NCBI GenBank assembly: GCA_949987565.1
Contig: OX465105.1
Location: 23,132,653-23,196,652, forward strand
Source: Luidia sarsii
Lineage: Eukaryota; Echinodermata; Asteroidea; Paxillosida; Luidiidae
Length of the DNA stretch: 64,000 nucleotides
Direction of reading: 5' to 3'
The notes beneath the pieces were generated by a model, which was given only the letters and a program-made list of their open reading frames with translations, searched no databases and was not told where the DNA came from. Numbering within the stretch: position 1 is the stretch's first letter; each line of letters starts with the position of its first letter. This document shows, in pieces, positions 41,459 to 52,900 of the stretch. The position numbers and the translations under genes are program-made.

Positions 41459-43119
41459 TCACTCATGATCAAGACACTCCATGCACCAAAATAATACACT
41501 TCATTATTTCTATTATTCCAAGTTTCTAGCAATACTAAAGGATTAACGCTTTGCAATAAAACTATGTTTACATTCTGTAGGAACCAAATCTGCAGGAACA
41601 CAACAAGAAGGTGACTTGTCAATCGAAGACGACAGAGGGAGAGACGCTTGCTTGCAGACATGTTTCAAGCCTCCTTCTATTCTTGTACCCGTCATCAGTG
41701 GCAATAAATGCTGGTTAACTCGAGTTGGCGAGGAGGCGAATATGAATCACGGAACCTAACAATGATTAATCAACCCTGATATCGATGTACGGGAGCGTCA
41801 ACAAGCAATATAAATTCCCAGGCAGTTTGCAAGGTCCATCATTAAGGCAGGAGGAACAATATGCCCGTTAGTGTTAGAGACCAACCTTCAAATTTCACGC
41901 TCGCTATGAGTGTATCCTGTCTTCTTCCCACCAAAAAGGTCGAAAGGTCACGAGCACGCGCGGCAAAAAGGGAATTCCCCAGCTTGAAAAATTGCGAGCA
42001 AAAAACAACAATAGCCACAATGCGTTTTTGCGCTATAACTGTGGTTAGAGTGGTATTGTCGTCAAAGGATGCGGTACGCCGGTCTACGATGTAATTTCAT
42101 TTTCGTAGAAGATTTTGATATACATTAATTATACACATTTAATTTTTCTAAAATTGAAAAATCAAGCTATTAAAAATCTGGACCCGTGCGAAAAATAATC
42201 ACGAACAAAAGTATGTACATGTACATAGTTTTCTAGTCTGTAGGTAATGCAGATTTGAATCGGAACAAATTGTTACATTTTCAAGCGGACATTTTATGAG
42301 GTAAATTTCATCAAAGATTATTTTACAAAACACTGAAAAGATTGGTTATTTACATTTGAAAAGACCCGGGGTTAGTTCGTGGTGGCTATTACTGCAGAAA
42401 CATCGAGTAGGTCTTGCAAATCGTTATAGATCGTTCAGCCTGGATTCAGGACAATCCATGCAAATTAATTGCAGTTCGATGTAAGCGACCTTAAAATTGT
42501 GTCCTAATCGCACATTGCATGAAACCGCCACATGTATTTGAATAGTTTACTATAGCCACTGGAATAGCACTTATATGCCACTGTGCGAGATTTATCATCT
42601 TTTTCTTAGAGATGATACTGTGTCTCCTGAAAACGAACTACCTTTGAGTTCCTCCTATTGGTTTCCGAACCACATGCGCTGACTAAAGAGAAATTGCATG
42701 ATGCTACGGCAAATTAACACACCACTTATTCTGCTAAGTAGTAGACTCTCACCATAAAACCCTCAAAATCTTATATGAAACACAAAACCGGCATTGAAAT
42801 CACAATTAACCAAAAGAGAAAATGCATATGCTTAGCAAACACATCACTTATTCTGCTAAGTAGTAGCCTACTCTCACCATAAAAAACCCTCAAATCTTAT
42901 ATGAAACACAAAACCGGCATTGAAACCACAATTAACCACACATGGTTTTTCCTTTGTGAGGATAAGGGCCATGCACCAGGACATTCGACAGCGTGGTTTT
43001 TGTGGTGTCCGGTTGTATGTGAGCCTTTTTAATGGGTAGGCCTATAGTATCTTCCAGTATATCGTACGTGGCCGATGTAGCGCTTCATTGATCGTCAATA
43101 TCAATATGGTGCGCCTGAA

Positions 43120-43262
43120 CAAACTGCGCAGCTTATTCTTAGTGAGTACCCAGACCTCCGCCCACCAGAGGATGTGGAACTCACTTTCACCCAAACCGCT
43201 GGGTGCAGCGCTTGTAAGGGACGTAACATAATTGCTGCTTGCCTCATACGCAAGAAGAAGAA
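43120..43262 (+). repeat. Possible LINE 3' terminus
   Basis: Ends ATTGCTGCTTGCCTCATACG followed by CAAGAAGAAGAA, and the same tail is at 7810-7845. A short GAA-type tail after a conserved end is typical of some non-LTR elements. Coding content is too short to assign. Confidence 0.3.
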
Positions 43263-45307
43263 TGTGGAGCAATGGCGCCTTCATCGAGGTGACCATGCAA
43301 GGCCTTGATTAGACGAGTGACACCCTACAAGGAACTTCAAAGGTACTCGATACACTCCATGAGTGCACCAAATACACTTCATTATTTATATCCTTCCAAG
43401 TTTCTAGCAATACTAAAGGATTAACGCTTTGCAATGAAACCATGTTTAGATTCTGTAGCAACCAAATCTGCAGGAACACAACAAGAAGGTGACTTGTCAA
43501 TCCAATATGACAGAGGGGGAGACGCTTGCTTGCAGACATATTTCAAGCCTCCTTCTATTCTTGTACCCGTCAGTGGCAATAAATGCTGGTTAACTCGAGT
43601 TGGCGAGGAGGCGAATATGAATCACGGAACCTAACAATGATTAATCAACCCTGATATCGATGTACGGTAGCATCAACAAGCAATATAAATTCCCTGGCAG
43701 TTTGCAAGGTCCGTCATTAAGGCAGGAGGAACAATATGTCTGTTAGAGACCAACCTTCAATTTTCACCGGCGCTCGCTATAAACGCCCGTCTCCTTCCAA
43801 CCCTCGCAGTTCAAGGTCATTCGAGGTCAAAAGGTCACGCACACGCGCAACAAATATGAAATTCCTCAACCGGAAAAAATGCATGCAAAAATATGCTACC
43901 AAATTTGTGTGATATTACGTGGCTCGCAAAATTGTCTCTTTTTGAAGAGTTAATAGTCTTGAAAAAGACAGATTCTTTATCACGCTGGTAGCCGCCTCAG
44001 GATTCTGGCTCTACTGCAGTAAAACAAGTATGGACCCCCAGTCCAGATATTGTTAATAATGGGCATATCATCTTCCGGTATGTCGTGCGTGACCCATGTT
44101 ATATCAGCGCTTCGATCGATCGTCATTGTGGTGCAAGGGCGCCCTCATCGAGATTTCCAGTCCTTGATTGGACGAGTGACCCCCCCCCCCGCTCCAAGGA
44201 ACATGTGGAACAATGACTCATGAATCAAATGGCCAAAGACACTACACTCAAGACACACAATGCACCAAATGCATTTTATTAGTTTTATTATTCCAAGTTT
44301 CTAGCAATAACAAAAGATTAACGCCTTGAAATAAAAATATCTTACATGACCGAGTGTCAATTCCTGTTCATTGCTGTATTGTTCACGATTCTGACTTTTC
44401 AACCACCTTTAATTGAAGGGGCTTATTTGGGGGATTTCCATATCTATTCAGTATCCACAGTAGCTAGGTCCCTCACCTTGGCAACCAAAAAACAAACATG
44501 TTAATGTTTAAGACCCTAAAGAATGTAATAAGGTCCAATTCCAAAATTATTGTATTTTATTTATATAGCATGAAAACTGTTAAATAATAAATACAAAAAC
44601 GTTCAACAGTTGACAGTATTCCACGATGGAAAAGAAGAATGATAAAATAAGTTTCAAAACTTTTACTCATTTTGGCTTTACATTTTTCTTTTAATTACAT
44701 GTACTTATACAAGTAATATACGGTAACAAGATGAACCATATGCACTTTGGGCCTAGAATAAGCAGTGCATAAACTGTGTAGGATTGAAATACCATAGATC
44801 TTGTGTCTTTCTTTCAGGAGTAAGAAGCAGGCTGTACAAACAATGTCTTCCTACATGAAGGGCTATATCACTTCAAAATCTGAACCTCGCCTTCATTTGA
44901 TATAAAAAAAACCCAATGCATACCTTTAGCAAATGCAATTACGTGAGCAAGTAAGTATGATTTGTCTAAACAGATAATCCTTCAGTAAGACTATTTAGAA
45001 ATCATCCTCTCATGATACATCAAGGGAGCAACTTCAGGTTACGGTGCACATTCACAACAGGAAGCAGGCTTGACAGTGATGCAAATTCCAAATGGAAACA
45101 CGGTTCAATCCACGCATGGCAGTCCTACAGACAAGATTCCTTCCCACGCAGTAACTCCAACAGGAAGGAGTTAGTCATCTGAGGCTGGCAGTCGGTATTT
45201 TCGGTGCTAACCTCAAAACGTACCACTTCATGAACACAGATCCCTTGCAGAGGCTGTGACACTGGTACTGGTTGCTTTGTGAAGGCATAATGGGATTAAG
45301 CCTTTAA

Positions 45308-45994
45308 ACCACTTCACGCCGGGTGTTTTTCCAGTGCCCATGACCGCCATTCTGCTTTTTTTTTTTAACAATGCGTCATTTTCAAATCTTGCTAAAACAA
45401 TACGGAATAAAATATTTGTGTTGAATAAACGATAAGTGTATACTATGGGTACAAGAGAGCAAAACCTGGCACAATTCGGACATCGTTGTGGCTTTTGTCA
45501 AGAGATTATCCGTTTGAAAAAGGGCCCATTGTGTGTCATCAATGGAGCGTAGCACGACTTATGTGTTTGTGTGTGCGAGTGTATGCATGTACAATACAGA
45601 CAGTCCCTGACCGCACACTAGCCTCCACTCCAGGCAGTCAAATCTTTGAGTTGGCCAGCCCCAACCGAGCGTACAGATTGCGGTGAAGAATGTGGGTGGA
45701 ATTCCACCGCCTGACAAACAACCGTTGGGCTGTGTGACAGGCCAACACAATGTCTCCCGTGGCAGCGCGCTATCCCTTGGCCATCCACAGTCAAGGTCCC
45801 ACAATAGCGCAATTGTTGCCGCTAATCTCGCAATTTGCCTCAAAATGGGTCTTTGTCATGATTCGTATTCATTTGTTCCAAGCTGAAAAGAGTCTTTGTT
45901 TAAAATGTGGACAATAGTGGTGCCCGAATTCAGAGGGCCCCGTCGACAGGAAAACCAACGGCACTCCGATTTTGGAGGTCACGGCGCAAAGTGG
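45308..45994. mobile_element. piggyBac-type miniature element, second copy
   Basis: TTAA on both sides (45304-45307, 45995-45998) and inverted ends ACCACTTCACGCCGGG and CCACTTTGCGCC. The interior shares short blocks with the element at 17479 (CTTTTCAGC, TGGCAGCGCGC-like). No transposase. Confidence 0.55.
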
Positions 45995-46370
45995 TTAAAC
46001 CCCTTGGAGTGGAAAGGTTGGTGCCAAGTTGCCAACCCAACAATACTACTGAGAAAAAAACAACTGAATTATAAAGACTGTGGGAGTGTAGGGCGGCTGG
46101 GAAATATGTCTTAAGTATGAAAGATCCATGCATCCTCCCTTGACAAACTCTTTCTACAGTTAGTACACATCAGGCATCTACACTTATGATGAGGCGGGAA
46201 TTTGATGTCAGTGTTAGCCTTGGACGTGGGACACGTGCAATACATTCCTCATTGCTGCGTGCCAAGTACAAATGCAAGTGACTTACAGGCTTCTCAGCAC
46301 ACACATTGCCAACGCCTTCGGTTAGCTGCAACCCAGTCTGTGTTCAGGAGTTTATAGGTGGGTGGGATGG

Positions 46371-46747
46371 CTGCCTATGTCTCGTCAATGAGTGGGGTGG
46401 CATCCCCGCCCATACTGGGCGCTGGGGTGGTGGATATGGACATGGGGCTGGGCTCTGGGTAGGGCTGCCTATGTCTCGTCAATGAGTGGGGTGGCATCCC
46501 CGCCCATACTGGGCGCTGGGGTGGTGGATATGGACATGGGGCTGGGCTCTGGGTAGGGACTGCCTATGTCTCGTCAATGAGTGGGGTGGCATCCCCGCCC
46601 ATACTGGGCGCTGGGGTGGTGGATATGGACATGGGGCTGGGCTCTGGGTAGGGCTGCCTATGTCTCGTCAATGAGTGGGGTGGCATCCCCGCCCATACTG
46701 GGCGCTGGCGTGGTGGATATGGACATGGGGCTGGGCTCTGGGTAGGG
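46371..46747 (-). repeat. Four tandem copies (94-95 bp) of the supt6h C-terminal coding end
   Basis: CTGCCTATGTCTCGTCAATG occurs at 46371, 46465, 46560 and 46654. The 46654 copy is the genuine coding end (stop at 46658-46660). The other three lie after the stop, presumably in the 3' UTR, each re-encoding the last 28 or so residues in shifting frames. Confidence 0.9.
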
Positions 46748-46952
46748 ACTGCGCTCGGCATAGCGCTTTGGGCTGCGGCCGGTGTAGTTCTTGGGGCTGG
46801 GCTGGGGGTAGCCCCGGGGGCTGGCCTGGTAGGCCGAGTGGGAGGGCTCGGCGCTGGGACTGGCTCGGCCGTCCTTGCTCTTGGTCTGTTCCTGTCTCCT
46901 GGAGGCCCACTGGGCTGCCTGGCTGGCCCAGTCTACTGAAGCCGAGTTGGTT
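46658..46952 (-). CDS. supt6h: supt6h terminal coding exon
   Basis: [18 protein letters not shown] corresponds to the human IDWGKMAEQW region. SP repeats follow, and the exon ends [13 protein letters not shown] before TAG. The C-terminal DET is slightly shorter than the vertebrate end. Confidence 0.93.
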
Positions 46953-49900
46953 CTGAGTTGAAAGACGGCGAAGGATAAAAAGAACAATGTATCACTCGTA
47001 ACTCTTTTCATAAAAATGGAGATTTTTCTATTTCGTCGGCGTTCTCACCAATCAGCAAATCCATCCTTGCATTTTAAAAATAGCGCTATGAAAATTAGTA
47101 AACAAATATTGAAATGATTTTTTGCTCGTCTTCGAATAGGTAGTGTAAAAGTGCGCTTGTGATACGGTGTGTGCTTATGATCCCGATTTCTGTCATGAGG
47201 TGTTGCAAATACATTCAGTCACGACTCGCCACTTCCGGAAAGCGCCGACGATTTGAACGAGGAGAGTTTTAAACCGCATAACAAAAAAAAAGAGATCCAC
47301 AAATTCATAGACGTCAGTGACAATTCTTGTGTTTTACGGTGAGTCGCCTTTGGATAGAGCGGACAAATACAAAGAGGAGCTGAGGTTGTGCGTCTACCTG
47401 ACAGCAGACAGTTACTGCGGCTCATCCAGTGACCTTACCTGGAGGAGGTAGCTCGCTGCAATTGCTGCTGCAAGGCGTTGACCACCTGCTGGGTGGTGGC
47501 CGAGCTGCTCCAGCTCTGCTTGGGGGTGGGCTGGTACTGGGGAGTCCGTATCGGGTTGACCTGCGGTGTGGACCCGCCGGTAGTGTGCTGCGGGGTGCGC
47601 ATGGGGTTCTGCTGGGGCGTGCGCATGGAGTTGGTCTGGGGCGTACGCATTGGGTTGATCTGAGGGGTGCGAATTTGGTTGACCTGTGGGGTGCGCATGC
47701 TCCCCTGGGACGGCGTCTGAAGACAAGGCAAAATCGAAACAATGCTCTGGTCAGTCGGCATAACTACAATAGACACTGTACATTAACTATAAAGACATAT
47801 CATTTCCCACATGAGACTAGCAAATTAAGATTGGGTTTAAAAGCCCAATACAACATTTGGGAAGATTGGAAAACATCCATGTCCACAGATTTCCTTCTAA
47901 TTTACACAGTCTGTAGATGGTCTTGATCGAATTCCCATGTTGAAATCTTACGGACTGGGATGCTATATTTCCGGAGAAATCTACCCCTCAAACATCGACA
48001 AAAAGTTTATTGCTCGCGAGTAATAAACTGTTTCTTACACAACAGAACGGTGCGAAAACCATGATTTTTTTTGCCTTTTTCTAGTTTCTCAGATTTCCAT
48101 TTCAGTTAAAAACCTTTCTATTTTGGAATGTTTAATGGTTTAACACACAGACTGTGGCAATCTTTTGATCTTTACCAATGTTGTATAGGGCCTTTAATAA
48201 TGGTGAATCTATGGCATTATTTGAGAGAAAATGAATACGTTACCTGCATAGCCTGATAGGAGGGTGTCATCATGGGCGTGGCCAGGGTGTTGTTTTGGGG
48301 CGTGGCATAGGCAGGGATGTTGGAGTAGTTGCCGGAGTAGTTGCCATAGCGGGCGGCGTTGATCTGGGGCGTGGCACCTCCGGGCGTCTGCCGGGGGGTT
48401 GCAATGCTCATGCTTGGTGTGGCATACATCTGGCTGTAGCCGGCACCAGACTTCTGGATCATGGGCGTGCCTGTAAGGTCAAGGGACAATGTTACCGGGG
48501 CACACTGGGCGGTGAGGCTGGGCCAAGACCATCTGAAACAAGTATAAAGCCCCAAGTATTTGATCCTTTCCCTTAAAACTACCATCACTAAAATCAGCAA
48601 GAAATCATCTTGTGCATATTTGATATTAATTCTGTGCCGTAACTGATAGATGCCGATGGCAAAAGGTGTACCGGTAGGCAGGCCTTCATTTTAATAAATA
48701 CGAGGAGCGCTAAAAATTGCTCTCCTTAATTCACTTTGTTGATTTAAGGAGAGCGATTTTTTTCTATGAAAAACAAAAGAAAAAACCCACTCAATTCCAA
48801 CGACAAAGAAAGAAACCCATTATCATCCCAATTCATGTTTTGTTTCGGTATTAAAATAAATTGCACTTTTTTGTAGCGTGAGTGACCGTCTCGCTAATAC
48901 TCCTGGAAGTTCCGATCAGGCTTGAGTAGCGCAGCGTACTCGATCGTATGCAGCCTTGCGGCCGCTGTGCATGTGCACTGTGCAGTATACAGCGTGCAAA
49001 GATGGGTTTTGTCATGTCACGTGCAGTGCGTAGGCTGGTTTTGGCCCTACTGGTCCTGTAGTGTCGCTATGGCTTTACTTAGAGGCGGAAACCAAACCTA
49101 GACTTGCCAACCTGGTTAACGTCGCGAAGGGAAATCGGTCATAACTAAAATGCATTACTTCCATCGTTCGTCTCCGAATGTTGTTTTCATTTAATTTAAT
49201 ATTTATCCCTTAGTCATTAATGTTGAAAGTGGTATGAATAGAAAGAGGAGAATATAGGCTTCAATTTGAGGGTAAAATCGACAAATTTTGACGATGTTTA
49301 CAGGGTGCGCTAGGCGGCCGGAAAACATGAGTTTGACTTTTTCTCCGCCATTTTAGCTCGATCTGCCGCGGCCGAACGGAACGATTTGGCAAATTTGAAC
49401 TTCCAATATCTCAAGAAAGAAATGAAAAATCCTTCTCAAATTTTCTAGAATTCTAGAAAAAAACATTTCTTATCTGGTATGCGTACTTTGGTTGACCGCG
49501 AAACTCGAAATATCGCTGGTATAAATGTAATAAACATTAGTTTATTTGTTAGAAAACAACTGTAAGGGCTGGCGGAAGTCTACTAATCATTGCATACGTA
49601 CACGTGCCTAGTGCACACACTGGGCAGCGCGCGATCTCGCACCACAAACGATCAGCCTCAACTCAACGTAAATCACGACGACGAGTACGGTCCCAAAACT
49701 CAAAAGCCGTTTTTAGAGCAGATTTGGTTGGCAAATGTCTTAAATTTCTGACACAAAACATTTGTGCTTTTAACTCATGTGAACAAAAAACAACAAAAAA
49801 CAAGGTGATTAAACTTTCACGGTTTTTAAAAAATCATAATGCTCTCGTTAAATTTGTAGAGAGCGCTTTTTTTTGCTCTCCTTGGAAAACATTAAGGAGC

Positions 49901-52900
49901 GCGGAGGAGCGCGAGTGCGATCGCGCTCCTTTCGTTTCAAGCCCTGGGTAGGCCCTACTTTGTCCGTAGATGTAAATCCAGCCTTGTTGAGCCGAGTACA
50001 CCTAGATAAATCCAACTGGTAAGGTAACAAGGGCAAAGCCAATGTCCATAGTAGGCTTGGGCGGTTTGGGAAAAATCAAAACTGAAAAACCGCCCAAGCC
50101 TAGTCCATAGATGCGAAGTAAAACTAGCCTTGTTGAGCCGAGTACAGCCATTTAAACCCAACTGGCAAGGAAACAAGGGCAAAGCCAGACCAATGCCAGC
50201 TCATTCTGTCTGAGATCTTGAAGACGGCTTGAATAACTCTGATAAGAGATCACGTAGCCTCAGCCTCTTCATACCACAATGCAATATGTTAGGCTACAGA
50301 ATCTTGTGACATTCTCACTGGAGCAAATAGTAACATGATGGAACACAGCATAGGAGGGGAGTGGGGGGGGGGGTCAGAGACAGAGGCTTGGAGGAGATCA
50401 CAGGCGGAGAAGACCACTACATGCCAGGCTGCTGGCAATACTAAACCCTGCAGTAGGGAGCCTATCTACTCTATGTCAGGCATCCCTGGTATCAGTCAGC
50501 TGAATTCAGGTACTGTGGTTCACTCTATTGCCCATAGCTGCCAACCTATCTTAAAGGAAATGAGGAATACCTCTGCTAAAAAAGTTGAATCACAGAGCAA
50601 ACTACATAGGAATACAAGTGTATTTCTAAGCCCGAAATCAGAATCTCTGGTTAAGGGCTTGTAAAAAGTGATAAATCTTTACCAAAAAAGAGGAACGATT
50701 CCTCAAAAAAAGAGAGGAATGGTTGGCAGCTATGATTGCCCAATGTACACACTCTGACTGGGGCAATTGTATCTGCAAAGCTATGACTGAGAGGGGGTCG
50801 CCAGTGAATATAAACGTAATGAGAGCTGTCTTGCATGAATCAGGTACTGGGTATGTAAGTGTACATGGGCGATGCTAACTTACCCATGTAGCTGTAGACA
50901 GCTGGCGTTCTCTCCGGGGCAGCAACCATTGGAGTACGGTGGATGTTGGATGGTGTCACACCTATGTACAAAAGACAACATGTGATTAACATCCCTAACA
51001 CATGACACCTTGCCCACCGATGGGACCTTCCAGGTTAAAAGTTGTGGCCTTTTTTTAGGATAGTGACATCAACTCGCTTGTGAAACTCTCTGAATATCTA
51101 CGATCACAACAAATAATGTCACAACTGCTGTTCTGGGACACAGTTGTGTTGCTTACTACTAGACTGGTGAGATTTGAAGGTTTGCATGGTGAGAATATCA
51201 GGATAAATAGGTTTGCGGAGACACCATGTAAATTCTCTTTTGTGAGTAAGTGTGGTTCTGAAAAGAACCGGAGGAACTCGACGTTTCGAACAGTATACTC
51301 TGCTCATCTTCAGGAGATTCCCAGTTGGAATCCAGCATTCTCCTGAAGACTAGCAGAGTATACTGTTCGAAACGTCGAGTTCCTCCGGTTCTTTTCAGAG
51401 CCACACTTACTCACAAAAGATAATTTACATGGTGTCTCCGCAAACCTATTTATCCTACTAGACTGGTGCTGGGCTATAGATTTCAGGCTGGTTGTGCTGA
51501 AGGTAGCAAGTCCAAAATAGTCTACAGTCACACAATATCAGATAAGTCCCTTTTTTTAAATTTGTGTGGTTCCGTGGGGAACTAGGGACTCATTGTTTCG
51601 GAGAGAGCATATTCTGGACGCAGTCAGGACAATGTGTATTGTGTAAGGAGACTGTATAACTTCATTGACAATTTCAGCATGCTAAACATTGTTCAACCCC
51701 TCCCGAAAAGGATCACCGTAAATGAAAGTGACGTTAATAGCAGAGAAATGCTCGTTGACTAGTATTAGGCTGGTATAACCGCTGGCTTACCTGGGATGGG
51801 GTCTCTGAAGTGCTCCTTGAACCAGCGATGCAGGGAAGAGAGGGAGTTATGGATCTGGCCACGGTACCGGTAGCCTTCAGGGGTGATGGTCACATACTCG
51901 TGCCGGACCTTGCTCCGAGGCTGGTAGGACAGCAGGAACTTGCCCGGGTACTCCTGGCGACAGATCAGATCCGAGGCTCAACTTGCTGCTCGTATACCAA
52001 TAATCATCACCCATTCCCCTCCTCTTTGTAATCAGAGGCCACTAGAGTTTCAATTCTTACAGCTGGGCCAAAGTACAATTTCACCAGCTAAAATGGCAAG
52101 TTACATGTACAAAATGTGACTGATTTCAGCCGGTGATATCTACCGGTATCTATGCTTGGCGTTGAAATTTAATATGGTTAAGTGGTGATTACAGTTGACA
52201 AAAATTGGATTGGATACAGGCGAGTACATTGGATTTTGCCCTAACCCTGACATGACTGAACCGGCTTTTGATCTGAGAGCAAAGACCGAGTACAAGATTT
52301 CCTGTCGTAAGGGGAGGAGACGGCCTTGGTCATCTGACTCTGGTTGTTCACACTATGAATATCAAAACCGTGAAAATGGGGTGAAAATGTCATTTAGCAG
52401 TGAAAAGAAATTTCACCTTGTTTTCACCCCTATTTCACGGCACACAGTTTGCCAAGTCATTTTCACAGTGTTTCACCAGTGGTCTCCAAGGCCATATTTC
52501 TGGTGGAAATGGCTAGAGGCAATTTATAAGTATCTGGGAGTTACAGTTACAAGGACACCATACAGTACCTCTATGGGGGCTGGTGGTTCCTAATGGTAAT
52601 TTAATTAGCCATCCCTCAAGGCTGGAAGCTCTTGCCACCCTAGATATTCACGGTTTTTTCAGAGTCTTTTTAGTGACCTGAAGATATCCTTATCAGGTCA
52701 GAGAGGCAATTATTTTCATGGTGAATTAACTGTAAAATGCACCGTGAAATCACAGTGACTTTTAGTTTCACGGCGAAATGACATTTTCACCCCCTTTTCA
52801 TGGTTTAGATGTTCATAGTGTCAGGCTCTTACTTTGGTGAAGCTCATGAAGTAGGGGATGCGCGAGGGCGTCTTACGCTTCTCGCCGCCGATGAGCTTCT

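Larger units (their letters stand above)
39322..44340. repeat. Three-copy segmental tandem duplication
   Basis: AATCTGCAGGAACACAACAA or close variants (near 39340, 41590, 43470) start related blocks, continuing through GCAATAAATGCTGG, GTCACGAGCACGCG and, in the first two, the GCGCTGACTAAAGAGA region. Copy 3 is shorter. Within copy 2 a 115-bp block is duplicated again (42696-42936). No gene recognised. Confidence 0.8.

Noticed and set aside
43120..43262. Conserved protein exon near 43.1-43.26 kb
   Set aside because: The open frame ends in a basic tail over a GAA-type microsatellite, and the same 3' end is at 7.8 kb; more likely the end of a retroposon.
44551..44565. A reversed AATAAA (TTTATT) as the supt6h polyadenylation signal
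   Set aside because: It is about 2.1 kb past the stop codon in AT-rich DNA, beyond a transposon copy. Nothing in the sequence ties it to this transcript.
46486..46956. Plus-strand ORF with [19 protein letters not shown] repeats
   Set aside because: Antisense of the tandemly repeated SPT6 C-terminal coding end.
52195..52593. A 132-residue plus-strand ORF
   Set aside because: Half of it lies inside the CACTA element, it has no recognisable domain and it runs antisense through a supt6h intron.
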